A stretch of 64,000 bases of DNA from Paenibacillus cymbidii (GCF_004764705.1 NZ_SHLX01000004.1:307580-371579); one strand, 5' to 3'; positions 43,828 through 53,802 are shown, counted from the first letter of the stretch. A program made the numbers and translations. The notes: a model not told the origin generated them from the sequence alone.

Positions 43828-45489
43828 ATGAATCATCGTAATGGAGCGTTTATCGGTTACGCGGGCAAACTGGTGGCACTTGCGGCGGTAACCGGCACCT
43901 TGCTCGCCGGCTGCAGCGGGGGCAAGGACAAAGGCTCGGCTGCCAGCCCGAGCGCATCTCCGGCAGCATCGGCATCGGCATCGGCGAATCCGTTCGCCAA
44001 GCAGCTCGAAATTACGTGGATCGGCAGCAGCACGCCGGGCAAAGCGTTCGATAAGCTCGACAATCCGACGAAAAAAGCGATCGAGGAAAAGTTCAACGTC
44101 AAGATCAACCAAGTTGTGATGGACATTTTTAACAAAGAACAGGTTAATCTGTACTTCGCCGACGGCAAAACGGCCGATTATATCGCGGTGAATCCGGTAG
44201 AGGGCAGAATGCTGATGGACCAAGGGCTGCTCCGCGAAATCCCGGAGGATAAGCTGCGCAAGCTGATGCCGAACTGGATGAAGACGATCGAGGGCATGCT
44301 CGACCCGGCCATCGTCAAGACGACGATGATGTACAAGGGCAAAATTTACAGCGTGCCGCAGTTCAATTACGCCTCGACACAGCCGTGGGTCATGGGCATT
44401 CGCAAGGATTGGCTGGACAACGTCGGCATTTCGAAAATGCCGGAAACGATCGAAGAGTACCATGAAGTGCTGAAGCGGTTTACGTTTAACGATCCGGACA
44501 AGAACGGCAAGAACGACACCTATGGCACGCACGGCTACGGCGTCAACGGCACACAAATTTATTTGCGCGGCGCTTACGGGCTCGGTCAGCCGAACTATCC
44601 GGTCGAAGCGATCGGAAACTCCAACTTCTACGCGGATAAGGACGGCAAAGTCGCCGCCATGCCGATCTCTGACAACTACAAGGCGTATCTGAAAACGATG
44701 CAGGCGTGGATTAAGGAAGGCATTATCGATCCGGAATCGCTCACCGATCAGCGTCCGCAGCAGCGCGCCAAATGGGCGGACGGCAAGTTCGGCGTCCTGG
44801 CCGATCATCCGTGGTGGTTCGCGATGTCGACCGTCGGCGGCGTAACGAAAATGGTTACGGATAAAAATCCGAATGCCAAAATCGAATTTTTCAAGCCGTT
44901 CAAAGGTCCGGACGGATCCAGCGGCACCAGCAACATCACGTTCCCTTCCGTCATGTTCGGTTTCGGCTTCGGCAAAAACACGAGCGACGAAAAGATGGAG
45001 CGCATCATGGCGATCAAGGACGCGCTTGTCAGCGACGAGAAGTTCTACATGCAAACCTACTACGGCGCGGAAGGCAAAGGTTATACGCGTGACGCCGACG
45101 GCATCGTGAAAGTGGCGGCCGATTACCTGGTCGTGGACAAAGTCATCTCGGAAGGCATCGGCGGTTTCTATGGCTTGCGCCCGGTCAACTGGGATTTCGC
45201 CAAGAAGAACCTGATCTACAAAACCGACATGCCGGCTTACGATGTAGCGATGGCGGCGCCTATCAAGTACAGCAACGTCAACTTTACATTCAGCGGCACG
45301 AATGAAGCGCTCGCCAAGAACGGTACGGCCGTCGCTACGGTCGTCACCGAATTCGAAACGAACGCGATCGGCGGCAAGCTCGATATCGACAAAGAATGGG
45401 AAGCCTACAAAAAGAAATACCTTGACGCCGGCGGCAAAGCGATTCTCGACGAATACCAGAAGCTGTACGACGCTTCGAATAAGAAATAA
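43828..45489 (+). CDS. Extracellular sugar-binding lipoprotein of the glycan operon
   Basis: 553 residues. Signal peptide with lipobox LLAGC (Cys about 29), a Ser/Ala-rich linker, then a family 1 solute-binding fold of the LplA kind with YSVPQFNYASTQPWVMGIRKDW and a calcium-loop-like DPDKNGKNDTYG. First gene of the operon; a hairpin before the next gene may allow it to be expressed in excess over the permeases. Its substrate is likely the oligosaccharide released by the secreted protein encoded downstream. Confidence 0.92.
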   Translation: MNHRNGAFIGYAGKLVALAAVTGTLLAGCSGGKDKGSAASPSASPAASASASANPFAKQLEITWIGSSTPGKAFDKLDNPTKKAIEEKFNVKINQVVMDIFNKEQVNLYFADGKTADYIAVNPVEGRMLMDQGLLREIPEDKLRKLMPNWMKTIEGMLDPAIVKTTMMYKGKIYSVPQFNYASTQPWVMGIRKDWLDNVGISKMPETIEEYHEVLKRFTFNDPDKNGKNDTYGTHGYGVNGTQIYLRGAYGLGQPNYPVEAIGNSNFYADKDGKVAAMPISDNYKAYLKTMQAWIKEGIIDPESLTDQRPQQRAKWADGKFGVLADHPWWFAMSTVGGVTKMVTDKNPNAKIEFFKPFKGPDGSSGTSNITFPSVMFGFGFGKNTSDEKMERIMAIKDALVSDEKFYMQTYYGAEGKGYTRDADGIVKVAADYLVVDKVISEGIGGFYGLRPVNWDFAKKNLIYKTDMPAYDVAMAAPIKYSNVNFTFSGTNEALAKNGTAVATVVTEFETNAIGGKLDIDKEWEAYKKKYLDAGGKAILDEYQKLYDASNKK

Positions 45490-45516
45490 CTGATTTGGCC
45501 TAAGGCAATTGGCGAT

Positions 45517-45564
45517 GGCGATCCGGGCGGTCTCTCGCAATACGGGCTGCGCGGATCGCCTTTT
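45517..45564 (+). terminator. Intra-operon attenuating hairpin
   Basis: GGCGATCC pairs with GGATCGCC, followed by TTTT. It separates the binding-protein gene from the permease genes and probably reduces read-through rather than ending the operon. Confidence 0.6.
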
Positions 45565-45610
45565 GCCGCCGCTTCCGGCCGTAATCCGGGAGCCGAAGGG
45601 AGATCTCCAG

Positions 45611-46564
45611 ATGAACGATGCGGCGCTTCATGCCAAGTGGAACGGCGAGAAGACGAGCAGGAAGCGCTTGGGCGCAAGGCTGGGCAAATACGGCTTTTAT
45701 TATTTGATGCTTGCCCCGGCGCTGATTTGCTTTCTGATATTCAGCTATGTGCCGATGTACGGCATCGTGCTGGCCTTCAAAAATTACCGGTTCGCCGACG
45801 GCATTCTCGGCAGCCCGTGGGTCGGCTTTGAGTATTTCAAGCAATTTTTCAACGACCTGTTTTTCTGGCGTATCTTGCGCAACACCTTAATCATTAGCGG
45901 TCTTCATCTGCTGTTCGGCTTTCCGGCGCCGATCGTGCTGGCGCTGCTGTTCAACGAGCTGACGAGCCGCAGGTTCAAGAAAATCGCGCAAACGATTTCG
46001 TATTTGCCGCACTTCATGTCATGGGTCATTCTCTCGGGCATCATGCTCGAGCTGCTGTCTCCTTCGCGCGGGGCGCTCAATTACGTGATCCGGCTATTCG
46101 GCGGCCATACGGTGCACTTCTTGGCCGATCCGGGTTATTTCGTAGGCGTGCTCGTCGTCAGTCATGTGTGGCAAAGCGTCGGCTGGGGCAGCGTCGTCTA
46201 TTTGGCGGCGATCGCCGGCATCGACCAGGATCAATACGAGTCGGCGCGCATCGACGGGGCCAGTCGGCTCCAGCAGATGCGCTACATTACGCTGCCTTCG
46301 CTTGTGCCGATCATGACCGTACTGTTTATTCTCAGCCTCGGCGGCATTATGAACGCGGGCTTCGATCAAATCTTCAACCTGTACAACCCGGCGGTGTACA
46401 GAGTAGCCGACGTTATCGATACCTATGTGTACCGCGCCGGTCTGCTGGAGACGAAATACGGGTTTTCCACGGCAGTCGGCCTGTTCAAAAACGTGGTGGC
46501 GCTCGTGCTCGTCGCATCGGCCAACTATATCGTCAAACGGTTCAACGAATACGGAATCTGGTGA
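45611..46564 (+). CDS. Sugar ABC transporter permease (LplB type)
   Basis: 317 residues, six helices; YYLMLAPALICFLIFSYVPM near the start and the EAA loop QYESARIDGASRLQQMRYIT mark a CUT1 permease of the LplB group. The start at 45611 has AAGGGAGA upstream. Works with the 46581 permease and 43828 binding protein; again no ATPase gene nearby. Confidence 0.92.
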   Translation: MNDAALHAKWNGEKTSRKRLGARLGKYGFYYLMLAPALICFLIFSYVPMYGIVLAFKNYRFADGILGSPWVGFEYFKQFFNDLFFWRILRNTLIISGLHLLFGFPAPIVLALLFNELTSRRFKKIAQTISYLPHFMSWVILSGIMLELLSPSRGALNYVIRLFGGHTVHFLADPGYFVGVLVVSHVWQSVGWGSVVYLAAIAGIDQDQYESARIDGASRLQQMRYITLPSLVPIMTVLFILSLGGIMNAGFDQIFNLYNPAVYRVADVIDTYVYRAGLLETKYGFSTAVGLFKNVVALVLVASANYIVKRFNEYGIW

Positions 46565-46580
46565 GCGGAGGGATCGAACA

Positions 46581-47468
46581 ATGAACATGGCCGGCCGCAA
46601 AAGCGCGGGCGATATCGCTTTCGATCTGTTCAACTATGCGTTCATGATCGTCTTGTCGCTGCTCTTCCTTTATCCGTTCTGGAATTTGCTGACGCTGTCC
46701 ATGACCGCGCCGCAATTCGTCGACAAACTCGGCCTTCGGCTGTGGGCGGAAGGCATCAACCTATATTCTTACAAGCAGCTGTTCCATAACGACGTGATCT
46801 ACTCGGCATACGCCAACACGATCATTCGGACGGTCGTCGGCACGGCGCTTACGGTGCTGGTTTCCATGTGCGCCGCCTTTGCGCTGTCGCGCCGCGATTT
46901 GCCTTTCCGCAATGGCGTTACGCTGATCATGCTGTTTACGATCTTCTTCAGCGGCGGCCTTATTCCGATGTATATGACGGTCAAGTGGCTCGGCCTGATC
47001 GGCTCGTTATGGTCGCTCATCCTGCCGTCGCTGGCGAATGCCTGGTACATCATTCTGGCGCGCAATTTCCTGATGTCGTTTCCGAAGGAGCTCGAGGAAT
47101 CGGCTCTGATCGACGGCGCCAATCCGGTACAGGTGGCGTTCCGCATCATCTTCCCGCTGTCGATGCCGATCGTGGCGGTCATCGCGCTCTGGGCGGCGGT
47201 GGCTCATTGGAACGCCTGGTTCGACGCGATGATTTATTTGCGGGAGAAGAGCGATTACGTGCTGCAGCTGCTCGTGCAAAAAATTTTCAACCAGGACCGC
47301 CTCGATCCGACCAACACCGGCACGTACATCCAGATCACGAGCCAGGTGTCGAACCAGTCGGTGAAAGCGGCGACGATCATCGTGGCCATCGCGCCGATCG
47401 TGCTCGTGTATCCGTTCCTGCAGAAGTATTTCGTCAAAGGCGTCATGGTCGGTTCGCTCAAAGGATAA
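46581..47468 (+). CDS. Sugar ABC transporter permease (LplC type)
   Basis: 295 residues, six helices; EAA loop LEESALIDGANPVQVAFRII and the terminal YPFLQKYFVKGVMVGSLKG match the LplC group. It begins 16 bp after the first permease with GGAGGG upstream, and is followed 18 bp later by the glycosidase-like gene, so the operon continues. Confidence 0.92.
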   Translation: MNMAGRKSAGDIAFDLFNYAFMIVLSLLFLYPFWNLLTLSMTAPQFVDKLGLRLWAEGINLYSYKQLFHNDVIYSAYANTIIRTVVGTALTVLVSMCAAFALSRRDLPFRNGVTLIMLFTIFFSGGLIPMYMTVKWLGLIGSLWSLILPSLANAWYIILARNFLMSFPKELEESALIDGANPVQVAFRIIFPLSMPIVAVIALWAAVAHWNAWFDAMIYLREKSDYVLQLLVQKIFNQDRLDPTNTGTYIQITSQVSNQSVKAATIIVAIAPIVLVYPFLQKYFVKGVMVGSLKG

Positions 47469-47486
47469 GGCGAAAGGGAGAAGACA

Positions 47487-49166
47487 ATGGGAAAAGATGC
47501 GCTGCGCGGACGCAATTTGTTCAATGGCGACACGTGTACGTATTTCTACAATCCGGAGCAGTGGCAGCCGGAAGGCGGGCCATATTCGGCGAAAGCGATT
47601 CATCGCTTTATCGAACAACTGGCTGCGGGCGGCGTCGATACGTTTCTCATCAATTCGTGTACGCAGCGGGCATGGTATCCGAGCCGGACGATGCCGACGA
47701 TTCTGGAAGGCTATCGCAGAGGCGACCGCGAATACTTCCGCGGCCACTTGCCCAATGCGGGCTTATCGGATGACGGCTCCGAACGCACGGAGCGGGTGTT
47801 GGACAATTGGGCGGCGTTCTACAACCGTTATCTCGACTTGATCGACGAAGGGACCGATTGGCTCGCCGAGACGAGCCGGGCTTGCCGTTTGCACGGCATT
47901 GCGCCGTGGGTGTCGATCCGTATGAACGATATGCACGGCTTCCTCGAACGCGAGGCAAGTTTCTTCAACGCGCCGATTTATTTGCAGGACGACATGCGGC
48001 TCAGTCGAAGCGCTTATGCGCCGGGCATTACGCACGAACGCAGTACGCACGGCCTCGATTACGGCCGGCGCGAGGTGCGCGACTTCATGTTCGGCTTCAT
48101 TCGTGAAGCGGTGGAGGACTACGATTTCGAAGGATTGGAGCTCGATTGGCTGCGCAATCCGCTCGCCTTGGAGCCGGATGCATCCGCGGAGACGAGGCGG
48201 GAGCTTGCGGAGTGGGTAGGCAGCATTCGCGCCTTGACGGAGAAGCGCGCACGGGAAACCGGCAAGCCGTTTCCGCTTGGGCTGCGCCTGCCGGGCAACT
48301 GGCGGATGATGGCGGCGATCGGCGTCGACGTCCAAGGCTGGATCGCGCGCGGCTGGTTCGATTGGATTGCCGTCGGCGGTTTCCTGCAGACGACGTGGGA
48401 CGTGCCGCACGACGAGCTGCGGCGTGAATTCGGCGACCGCGTTGCCGTCTACGGTGTGGTCGAGAATCACGTGAACTGGATTCAGGTGCGTACGGAGGAC
48501 GGACGCACCGGGGGCAGGCGCGTGTCGGCGTCCGCCGAGGCGATGGCCGGCAACGCCGCCGGCAAGTTGACGCTCGGCGCGGACGGGATCGAATGGTTCA
48601 ATTTCTTCACGACCGATCAGGCGCGCGAACCGGGCTCGTCATCTCATTACGGCTTGCTGCGCATGGCCGAATCGCTCGATTCCCTGCGCGGGCGGGATAA
48701 GCTGTATGCGTTCTCGACGGTGATCGACGCGCCGCGCTTCTACCCGACTTCGCTGTATCCGTTCGATGCCACGGAGCAGCTGCCGGCGCTGCTGAAGCCG
48801 GAATGGCGGCGCTCGTTCCGGCTGCCGATGTGCGCGGAGCCGGACGACGGCACCAAGCGCGAGCTCGTTGTGCAAGTGGTCGTTAGCCGGATGGCGGAGC
48901 GGCCGCTGCTCGGCGTCAGCTTCAACGGCTCGTGGCCGACGTTCGCGGCTTCCGAGACGGACCGGTTGCCGTTTCCGGTCGGCGATTACGTCTTGCATGC
49001 GGAAGGCAACATTGCGTACGAATTCCGTTTCGAGGCGGCTGCGATTCAGGAGGGCTGGAACGATATCGTCTTGTTTAACGGCAATCGCGGTCCTGGCGTC
49101 GAGCAATGGATCGAGATCGTCAGCATTGAGGCGGCAGTGCGGAAGCTGCCAAGCCGGCAACAGTAA
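47487..49166 (+). CDS. Putative cytoplasmic TIM-barrel glycoside hydrolase of unassigned family
   Basis: 559 residues, no signal peptide. The first 380 or so look like a TIM barrel: VDTFLINSCTQRAWYPS, HGIAPWVSIRMNDMHGF, FEGLELDWLRNP (Glu and Asp at a strand end), RLPGNWRMMAAIGVDVQGW and ADGIEWFNFF, which recalls GH10-like or GHL-type hydrolases. The last 120 residues look like a beta-sandwich. I cannot place it in a numbered family. Operon position between an importer and an enolase-superfamily enzyme suggests it splits the imported oligosaccharide. RBS GGGAGAAG. Confidence 0.6.
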   Translation: MGKDALRGRNLFNGDTCTYFYNPEQWQPEGGPYSAKAIHRFIEQLAAGGVDTFLINSCTQRAWYPSRTMPTILEGYRRGDREYFRGHLPNAGLSDDGSERTERVLDNWAAFYNRYLDLIDEGTDWLAETSRACRLHGIAPWVSIRMNDMHGFLEREASFFNAPIYLQDDMRLSRSAYAPGITHERSTHGLDYGRREVRDFMFGFIREAVEDYDFEGLELDWLRNPLALEPDASAETRRELAEWVGSIRALTEKRARETGKPFPLGLRLPGNWRMMAAIGVDVQGWIARGWFDWIAVGGFLQTTWDVPHDELRREFGDRVAVYGVVENHVNWIQVRTEDGRTGGRRVSASAEAMAGNAAGKLTLGADGIEWFNFFTTDQAREPGSSSHYGLLRMAESLDSLRGRDKLYAFSTVIDAPRFYPTSLYPFDATEQLPALLKPEWRRSFRLPMCAEPDDGTKRELVVQVVVSRMAERPLLGVSFNGSWPTFAASETDRLPFPVGDYVLHAEGNIAYEFRFEAAAIQEGWNDIVLFNGNRGPGVEQWIEIVSIEAAVRKLPSRQQ

Positions 49167-49228
49167 CCACGAGTTGGCGGTTGCGAGCAAGTCATAGACA
49201 AGCTTCTTTGTGAGCTGGAGGAGAAACG

Positions 49229-50305
49229 ATGATTATTACCGACGTGAAGTGTTATGGCTTGAAGCAGCCGATCGAGAAACCGTTCCGCTGGCGCAACGGG
49301 CTGCCCGGCTCCGGGACGGAGCGTGAAGTCGGCGTCATCCGCATCATGACCGATGAAGGAATCGACGGCATCGCCGTCACCCAACGCGGCCGGATGACGG
49401 TCGATTATTTTGAGCGCCGGCTGAAGGCGCTTCTGATCGGCCAAGATCCGCTGTTGAAGGAAAAGCTTTGGCGGGATATTTGGGAGATCGACCGAATCGA
49501 GGAGCTGCAGATCATGTACATGGGCATGATCGACGTCGCGCTATGGGATATCACGGCCAAAAAGGCGAATATGCCGCTTTATCAGCTGATCGGCGGCAAC
49601 TCCGACAAAGTGCGGGCATATGCGTCGACCGTCACCTATGACACGACCGAGCAGTTTCTGCATGTTGCGGACGCGTGTTTGGATCGGGGCATCCGGGCGA
49701 TCAAGCTGCATGCTTGGGGAGACGCGCGGCTCGATGCGAAGCTGTGCCAAGACCTGCGCAGGCACGTGGGCGACGACATCACATTGATGTATGACGGTTC
49801 GGCCGGCTTCGACCTGCGTGATGCCACTTACCTCGGGAAGGCGCTTCAGGAAGCGAATTATTATTGGTACGAAGAACCGATGCGGGAATTCAACATTTGG
49901 AATTACAAAAAGCTTTGCGACGAGCTCGACATTCCGGTGCTCGCGGCGGAAACTTCGGACGGTTGTCATTACAATGCCGCCGATTTTATCGTGCAAGGAG
50001 CTTGCGACATGATCCGCACCGGGACGTTCCTGAAAGGGGGCATTACGGGCGCGCTTCGCATTGCCCATCTGGCCGACGGCTTCGGCATGAAGGCAGAAAT
50101 TCATGCCGGCGATTGGGCGAACGTTCATCTGGCTTGCGCGATTCCGAACAATACGTTTTTCGAAGTATTGGTGTCCGATCTCGATCCGGTGTCGTTCTGG
50201 CAGCCGGTGGATGCGGAAGGGTTCATCGCGCCTCCTTCCGTTCCGGGCATAGGTTATGCGTTCGACTGGGAGATGCTGGAGAGGACGGCGTATTGCAAAT
50301 GCTAG
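49229..50305 (+). CDS. Mandelate racemase/muconate lactonizing enzyme family protein (enolase superfamily)
   Basis: 358 residues. N-terminal capping domain, then the barrel with AIKLHAWGD (K-x-H where mandelate racemase has K-x-K), metal ligands in LMYDGSAGFD (Asp), YWYEEPM (Glu) and VLAAETSDG (Glu), and the base His in KAEIHAGDW paired with CDMIRTG. This arrangement fits sugar-acid dehydratases or racemases. RBS GGAGGAG. Within the operon it would process an acidic sugar released by the upstream hydrolase. Exact substrate open. Confidence 0.85.
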   Translation: MIITDVKCYGLKQPIEKPFRWRNGLPGSGTEREVGVIRIMTDEGIDGIAVTQRGRMTVDYFERRLKALLIGQDPLLKEKLWRDIWEIDRIEELQIMYMGMIDVALWDITAKKANMPLYQLIGGNSDKVRAYASTVTYDTTEQFLHVADACLDRGIRAIKLHAWGDARLDAKLCQDLRRHVGDDITLMYDGSAGFDLRDATYLGKALQEANYYWYEEPMREFNIWNYKKLCDELDIPVLAAETSDGCHYNAADFIVQGACDMIRTGTFLKGGITGALRIAHLADGFGMKAEIHAGDWANVHLACAIPNNTFFEVLVSDLDPVSFWQPVDAEGFIAPPSVPGIGYAFDWEMLERTAYCKC

Positions 50306-50359
50306 GGCGTGCTCGTGACGGTTGCATTAACACATATCAAACGAAGGAGAGGAAGTTTG

Positions 50360-53300
50360 ATGAGACGAATCGTGAAAGGCAGTAGCTGGAGACGATTGGC
50401 AATGATGTGGATGGCCGGGATGCTGGCGACCGGCTTCTTCGCGTACGTGCAGCCGCAAACGGCATTCGCGGCAGTGCAAGCGACGTTCTACGTGGACCCG
50501 TCCGCGGGCAGCGACAACAACAACGGGCTGTCCACGGGTGCGGCTTGGCAAACGATCGCCAAAGCGCGGGATTATATCCGCGCCAACTATGTGACGCAAA
50601 CGGGCGACATTCTCGTCTACTTGATGGGCGGTACGTATACCCAGACGTCGACATTGGCGTTCGATTCGTCCGATTCCGGCAAAGACGGCTACAGCATCAA
50701 GTACGTCAATTATTCGGGGCAAATTCCCATCGTTAGCGGCGGAACAGCCATCACGTCTTCCTGGACGCTGTACGATTCAGGAGCGAATATTTACAAAACG
50801 ACCGTAGGCTCGCTCGATTTCCGCCAGCTGTACATCAACGATGCGCCGGCCATTCGCGCGCGAACGCCGAACGGCAATACGAAGAACACGATTGCCGCCT
50901 TCGATACGACCAACAAGAAGATAAAAATCAACAAGTCGCAAATTACCGCCTGGAACAATCTCACCGATGTCGAGTTTAACAACTACATGGGCTGGACGAA
51001 CGATAAGCTGCGGTTATCCTCCTATACGACCGACGCTACCTATGCGTATTTGAAGTTCCAGAATCCGGAGGCGGACAAATACTTTTATTGGACCAACGCT
51101 TGGCTAGGCATAGGCATGCCCGCCGCCAATCAGTATTATTGGGAGAATGCGTACGAGTTTATCGACGCGGAAGGGGAGTGGTACTTGGACAAGTCGACCA
51201 GCCCCTATACGCTGTACTACAAGCCGCGCACGGGCGAAAACATGACGAACGGCTCGGTTTCCGTCGTCGTGCCTACATTGGAAACCGTCGTATCCGTGCA
51301 AGGAACGCTTGACGATCCAGTGAAGAATCTCGTCTTCTACGGCATCCATTTCCGTCACGCCACCTGGATGAACACGACCGCAAACGGCTATGTCGGCTAT
51401 CAATTTTTCCAATATCTCCAAGGAGCCAACATTGGCGACGTTAACCGTCCGCCCGGGGGAGTCAGCGTAGCGGCCGCGCACGACATTACATTCGAACGCA
51501 ATACGTTCGAGTTGATGGGGGCGGTTGGGCTGGATGTCGAGTACGGGACGGAAAACACCCGGATCGTCGGCAATGTGTTCAAGCAAATCGCCGGCAGCGG
51601 CCTGCAGCTGGCCCGGTTTCAACCTTCGATTTCGGCGCCGCATGGGGGCTACAATCCGACAGACACCCGGGATTTGAACGTAAACGACCTTGTCGGGAAC
51701 AATTATTTCGTCGACACGGCACGCGAGTACCAAGGCGCTGTTCCGCTTGCGGTCGGCTACGGCGTCGGCACGGTTATCGAGCATAATCTAATCGAAGGCG
51801 CGCCGTTCGACGGCATTCATATCGGCGGGCATGCGACCGATGCCTCGAATGTGATGAAACAGATGATCGTGCGCGGCAACGAGGTCGCAAACGCGATGCA
51901 GGAGTTGAACGACGGCGGCGGCATCTATACGAAAGGATCGTCGACCGATTACGGTGTGTTGTATGAAAATTATTTGCATATGGACACCGCATCGACGAAT
52001 CCGGGCGCCAACTATATCGGCATGCTGTATCACGACACAGGGAGCGGGTATTACCTCAGCGCCCGCAACGTGCTTGACAATGTCTACGATTACGCGGATT
52101 ACACGTACAAATTCAATAACAACAACAGCCCGTTCAAGGTATTGGTCGATGTCAATTATGTAACCGATACATTAACGTCGAACTCCAATCCGTCCAAAAT
52201 CGAGCTTCGCAACAGCCTGCTGTACGCAACGGCCAACTGGCCGCAGGCGGCGCTTGACATCATCGCCCGCGCCGGCTTAACTTCGGCGTACGACGATATC
52301 GTCAGCGGTGGAGCCGCGCCCGACTACACGACGCCAGTTGCGCCAGCGTCGCCGCCCGGCGGCTTCATCCCGACGGCGAATCTCGGCTTGTGGCTCAAGG
52401 CCGATGCGGGCGTCACCAAAAATGGCAGCGACCGCGTCAGTCGCTGGGCCGATTATTCAGGTACCGGCGCGGACGCGGAAGTGCTCGATTCCTCCGCGAT
52501 GCCACTGTGGGTCGCAAACGCGCTGAACGGCAAGCCGGCCCTGCGCTTCGACGGCACGCAGTCGCTCATTGCCCATGACTTCGTCGACATCGACATGCGC
52601 GACTTTACGATGACGTTCGTGCTGAAGCCGGCGGCGCTCGTCGATTACAACCAGGCGATTGGCGGAGCCGGCGGCTGGGGGGCTGCAGCGTTTCGCGCTT
52701 CGGCGAACGGTACGTTGTACGCCGGACCGGACGGGGATTCGCGGATTGTCACGACAAGCGGGCAAATCCAGACCGGCGTCACCCAAGTTTTTACTTACAA
52801 GTACAGCGGCGGCTCGGCGTGGTTGTATCGGAACGGCGCGTTAATCGGTTCGGCGAGCGGCCTGGAGACGGGCTATCCGACGCCCGGCTTCTCCATGAAC
52901 CCGAATGGCGACGTGCCGGAAGTCATCGTCTACAAGTCGGCATTGTCGGATACCGATCGTGGTACCGTCGAAACTTATTTGCGGGATAAATATGCCCGGG
53001 TGAACATTGCCCAAGGCAAAACGGCTACGGCTTCGTCGGACGCCGGGGCTTCGTACGTCGCTTCGAAAGCCGTAGACGGCGATTACGGCACGACCTGGAT
53101 TGCAAGCGGGTCCTCCATGCCGCAAACGTTGACCGTCGATCTCGGCAGCGTCTATTCGCTAACGGGATCCAGGCAAACGTTCACCGACGTCAGCGGCACA
53201 TACAACTTCAAACTCGAAGGTTCGCTTGACGGCGCGACGGGCTGGACGATGCTGGCCGACCATACGTCAACGGCTGTGTCGGGACCAACCGTGACAGATT

Positions 53301-53794
53301 CGTTTGGCGGCTTATACCGCTACGTACGCATGACCTTTACAGGCGCAAGCGGCGGTCAGTGGGGATCAAGCGACGAGTTCGAGATATACGGCATGCCGAA
53401 CGTTGCACTTGGCAAAACCGTTACCGTTTCGACTAATGCGGGGGCGTCCTATGTCGGCTCGAAGGCGGTGGACGGCGACCCGGCGACGCGGTGGATCGCC
53501 AGCAACGGCACGATGCCGCAGACGTTGACCGTCAACCTCGGCGTTCCTTACGCGCTTAGCGCCATTAAGCAAACGTTTACCGATGTCAGCGGCACGTATA
53601 ATTACAAGCTCGAAGGCTCGCCGAACGGCACGACGGGCTGGGTGATGCTCGCCGATCATACGACGACGGCCGTGACGGGGCCCGCGATCACGGATTCCGT
53701 CAGCGGTACGTACAAATACGTGCGTATGACGGTGACCGGCGCGAGCGGCGGTCAGTGGGGCTCGAGCCGGGAGTTTGAAGTTTACGGCGAATAA
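50360..53794 (+). CDS. Large secreted parallel beta-helix protein with LamG-like and two discoidin domains
   Basis: 1144 residues. Signal peptide (about 1-37, ending TAFA-AVQ); N-cap FYVDPSAGSDNNNGLS and TIAKARDYI typical of right-handed parallel beta-helix enzymes; helix coils to about 650 (HDITFERNTFELMGAVGLDV, TRIVGNVFKQIAGSGLQLAR); a LamG/concanavalin-like domain (about 675-880, LGLWLKADAG); and two F5/8 type C repeats (about 882-1013 and 1014-1144). Beta-helix proteins include polysaccharide lyases and glycosidases; the discoidin domains would bind glycans. As the only secreted enzyme candidate of the operon it probably attacks the polymer outside the cell. The start follows GGAGAGGAAG. 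Confidence 0.8.
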   Translation: MRRIVKGSSWRRLAMMWMAGMLATGFFAYVQPQTAFAAVQATFYVDPSAGSDNNNGLSTGAAWQTIAKARDYIRANYVTQTGDILVYLMGGTYTQTSTLAFDSSDSGKDGYSIKYVNYSGQIPIVSGGTAITSSWTLYDSGANIYKTTVGSLDFRQLYINDAPAIRARTPNGNTKNTIAAFDTTNKKIKINKSQITAWNNLTDVEFNNYMGWTNDKLRLSSYTTDATYAYLKFQNPEADKYFYWTNAWLGIGMPAANQYYWENAYEFIDAEGEWYLDKSTSPYTLYYKPRTGENMTNGSVSVVVPTLETVVSVQGTLDDPVKNLVFYGIHFRHATWMNTTANGYVGYQFFQYLQGANIGDVNRPPGGVSVAAAHDITFERNTFELMGAVGLDVEYGTENTRIVGNVFKQIAGSGLQLARFQPSISAPHGGYNPTDTRDLNVNDLVGNNYFVDTAREYQGAVPLAVGYGVGTVIEHNLIEGAPFDGIHIGGHATDASNVMKQMIVRGNEVANAMQELNDGGGIYTKGSSTDYGVLYENYLHMDTASTNPGANYIGMLYHDTGSGYYLSARNVLDNVYDYADYTYKFNNNNSPFKVLVDVNYVTDTLTSNSNPSKIELRNSLLYATANWPQAALDIIARAGLTSAYDDIVSGGAAPDYTTPVAPASPPGGFIPTANLGLWLKADAGVTKNGSDRVSRWADYSGTGADAEVLDSSAMPLWVANALNGKPALRFDGTQSLIAHDFVDIDMRDFTMTFVLKPAALVDYNQAIGGAGGWGAAAFRASANGTLYAGPDGDSRIVTTSGQIQTGVTQVFTYKYSGGSAWLYRNGALIGSASGLETGYPTPGFSMNPNGDVPEVIVYKSALSDTDRGTVETYLRDKYARVNIAQGKTATASSDAGASYVASKAVDGDYGTTWIASGSSMPQTLTVDLGSVYSLTGSRQTFTDVSGTYNFKLEGSLDGATGWTMLADHTSTAVSGPTVTDSFGGLYRYVRMTFTGASGGQWGSSDEFEIYGMPNVALGKTVTVSTNAGASYVGSKAVDGDPATRWIASNGTMPQTLTVNLGVPYALSAIKQTFTDVSGTYNYKLEGSPNGTTGWVMLADHTTTAVTGPAITDSVSGTYKYVRMTVTGASGGQWGSSREFEVYGE
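53003..53791 (+). repeat. Tandem duplication encoding two F5/8 type C domains
   Basis: Two units of 396 bp (starting 53003 and 53399) encode copies beginning NIAQGKTATASSDAGASYV and NVALGKTVTVSTNAGASYV. Segments such as QTFTDVSGTYN and GASGGQWGSS are identical in both, also nearly so at DNA level, indicating fairly recent duplication. Confidence 0.8.
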
Positions 53795-53802
53795 GGAAGT
53801 TT

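Noticed and set aside
43777..45540. Very long open frame on the minus strand opposite the sugar-binding lipoprotein gene
   Set aside because: Codon mirror of a GC-rich real gene; no RBS, no recognisable domain, and the plus-strand gene has lipobox and family features.
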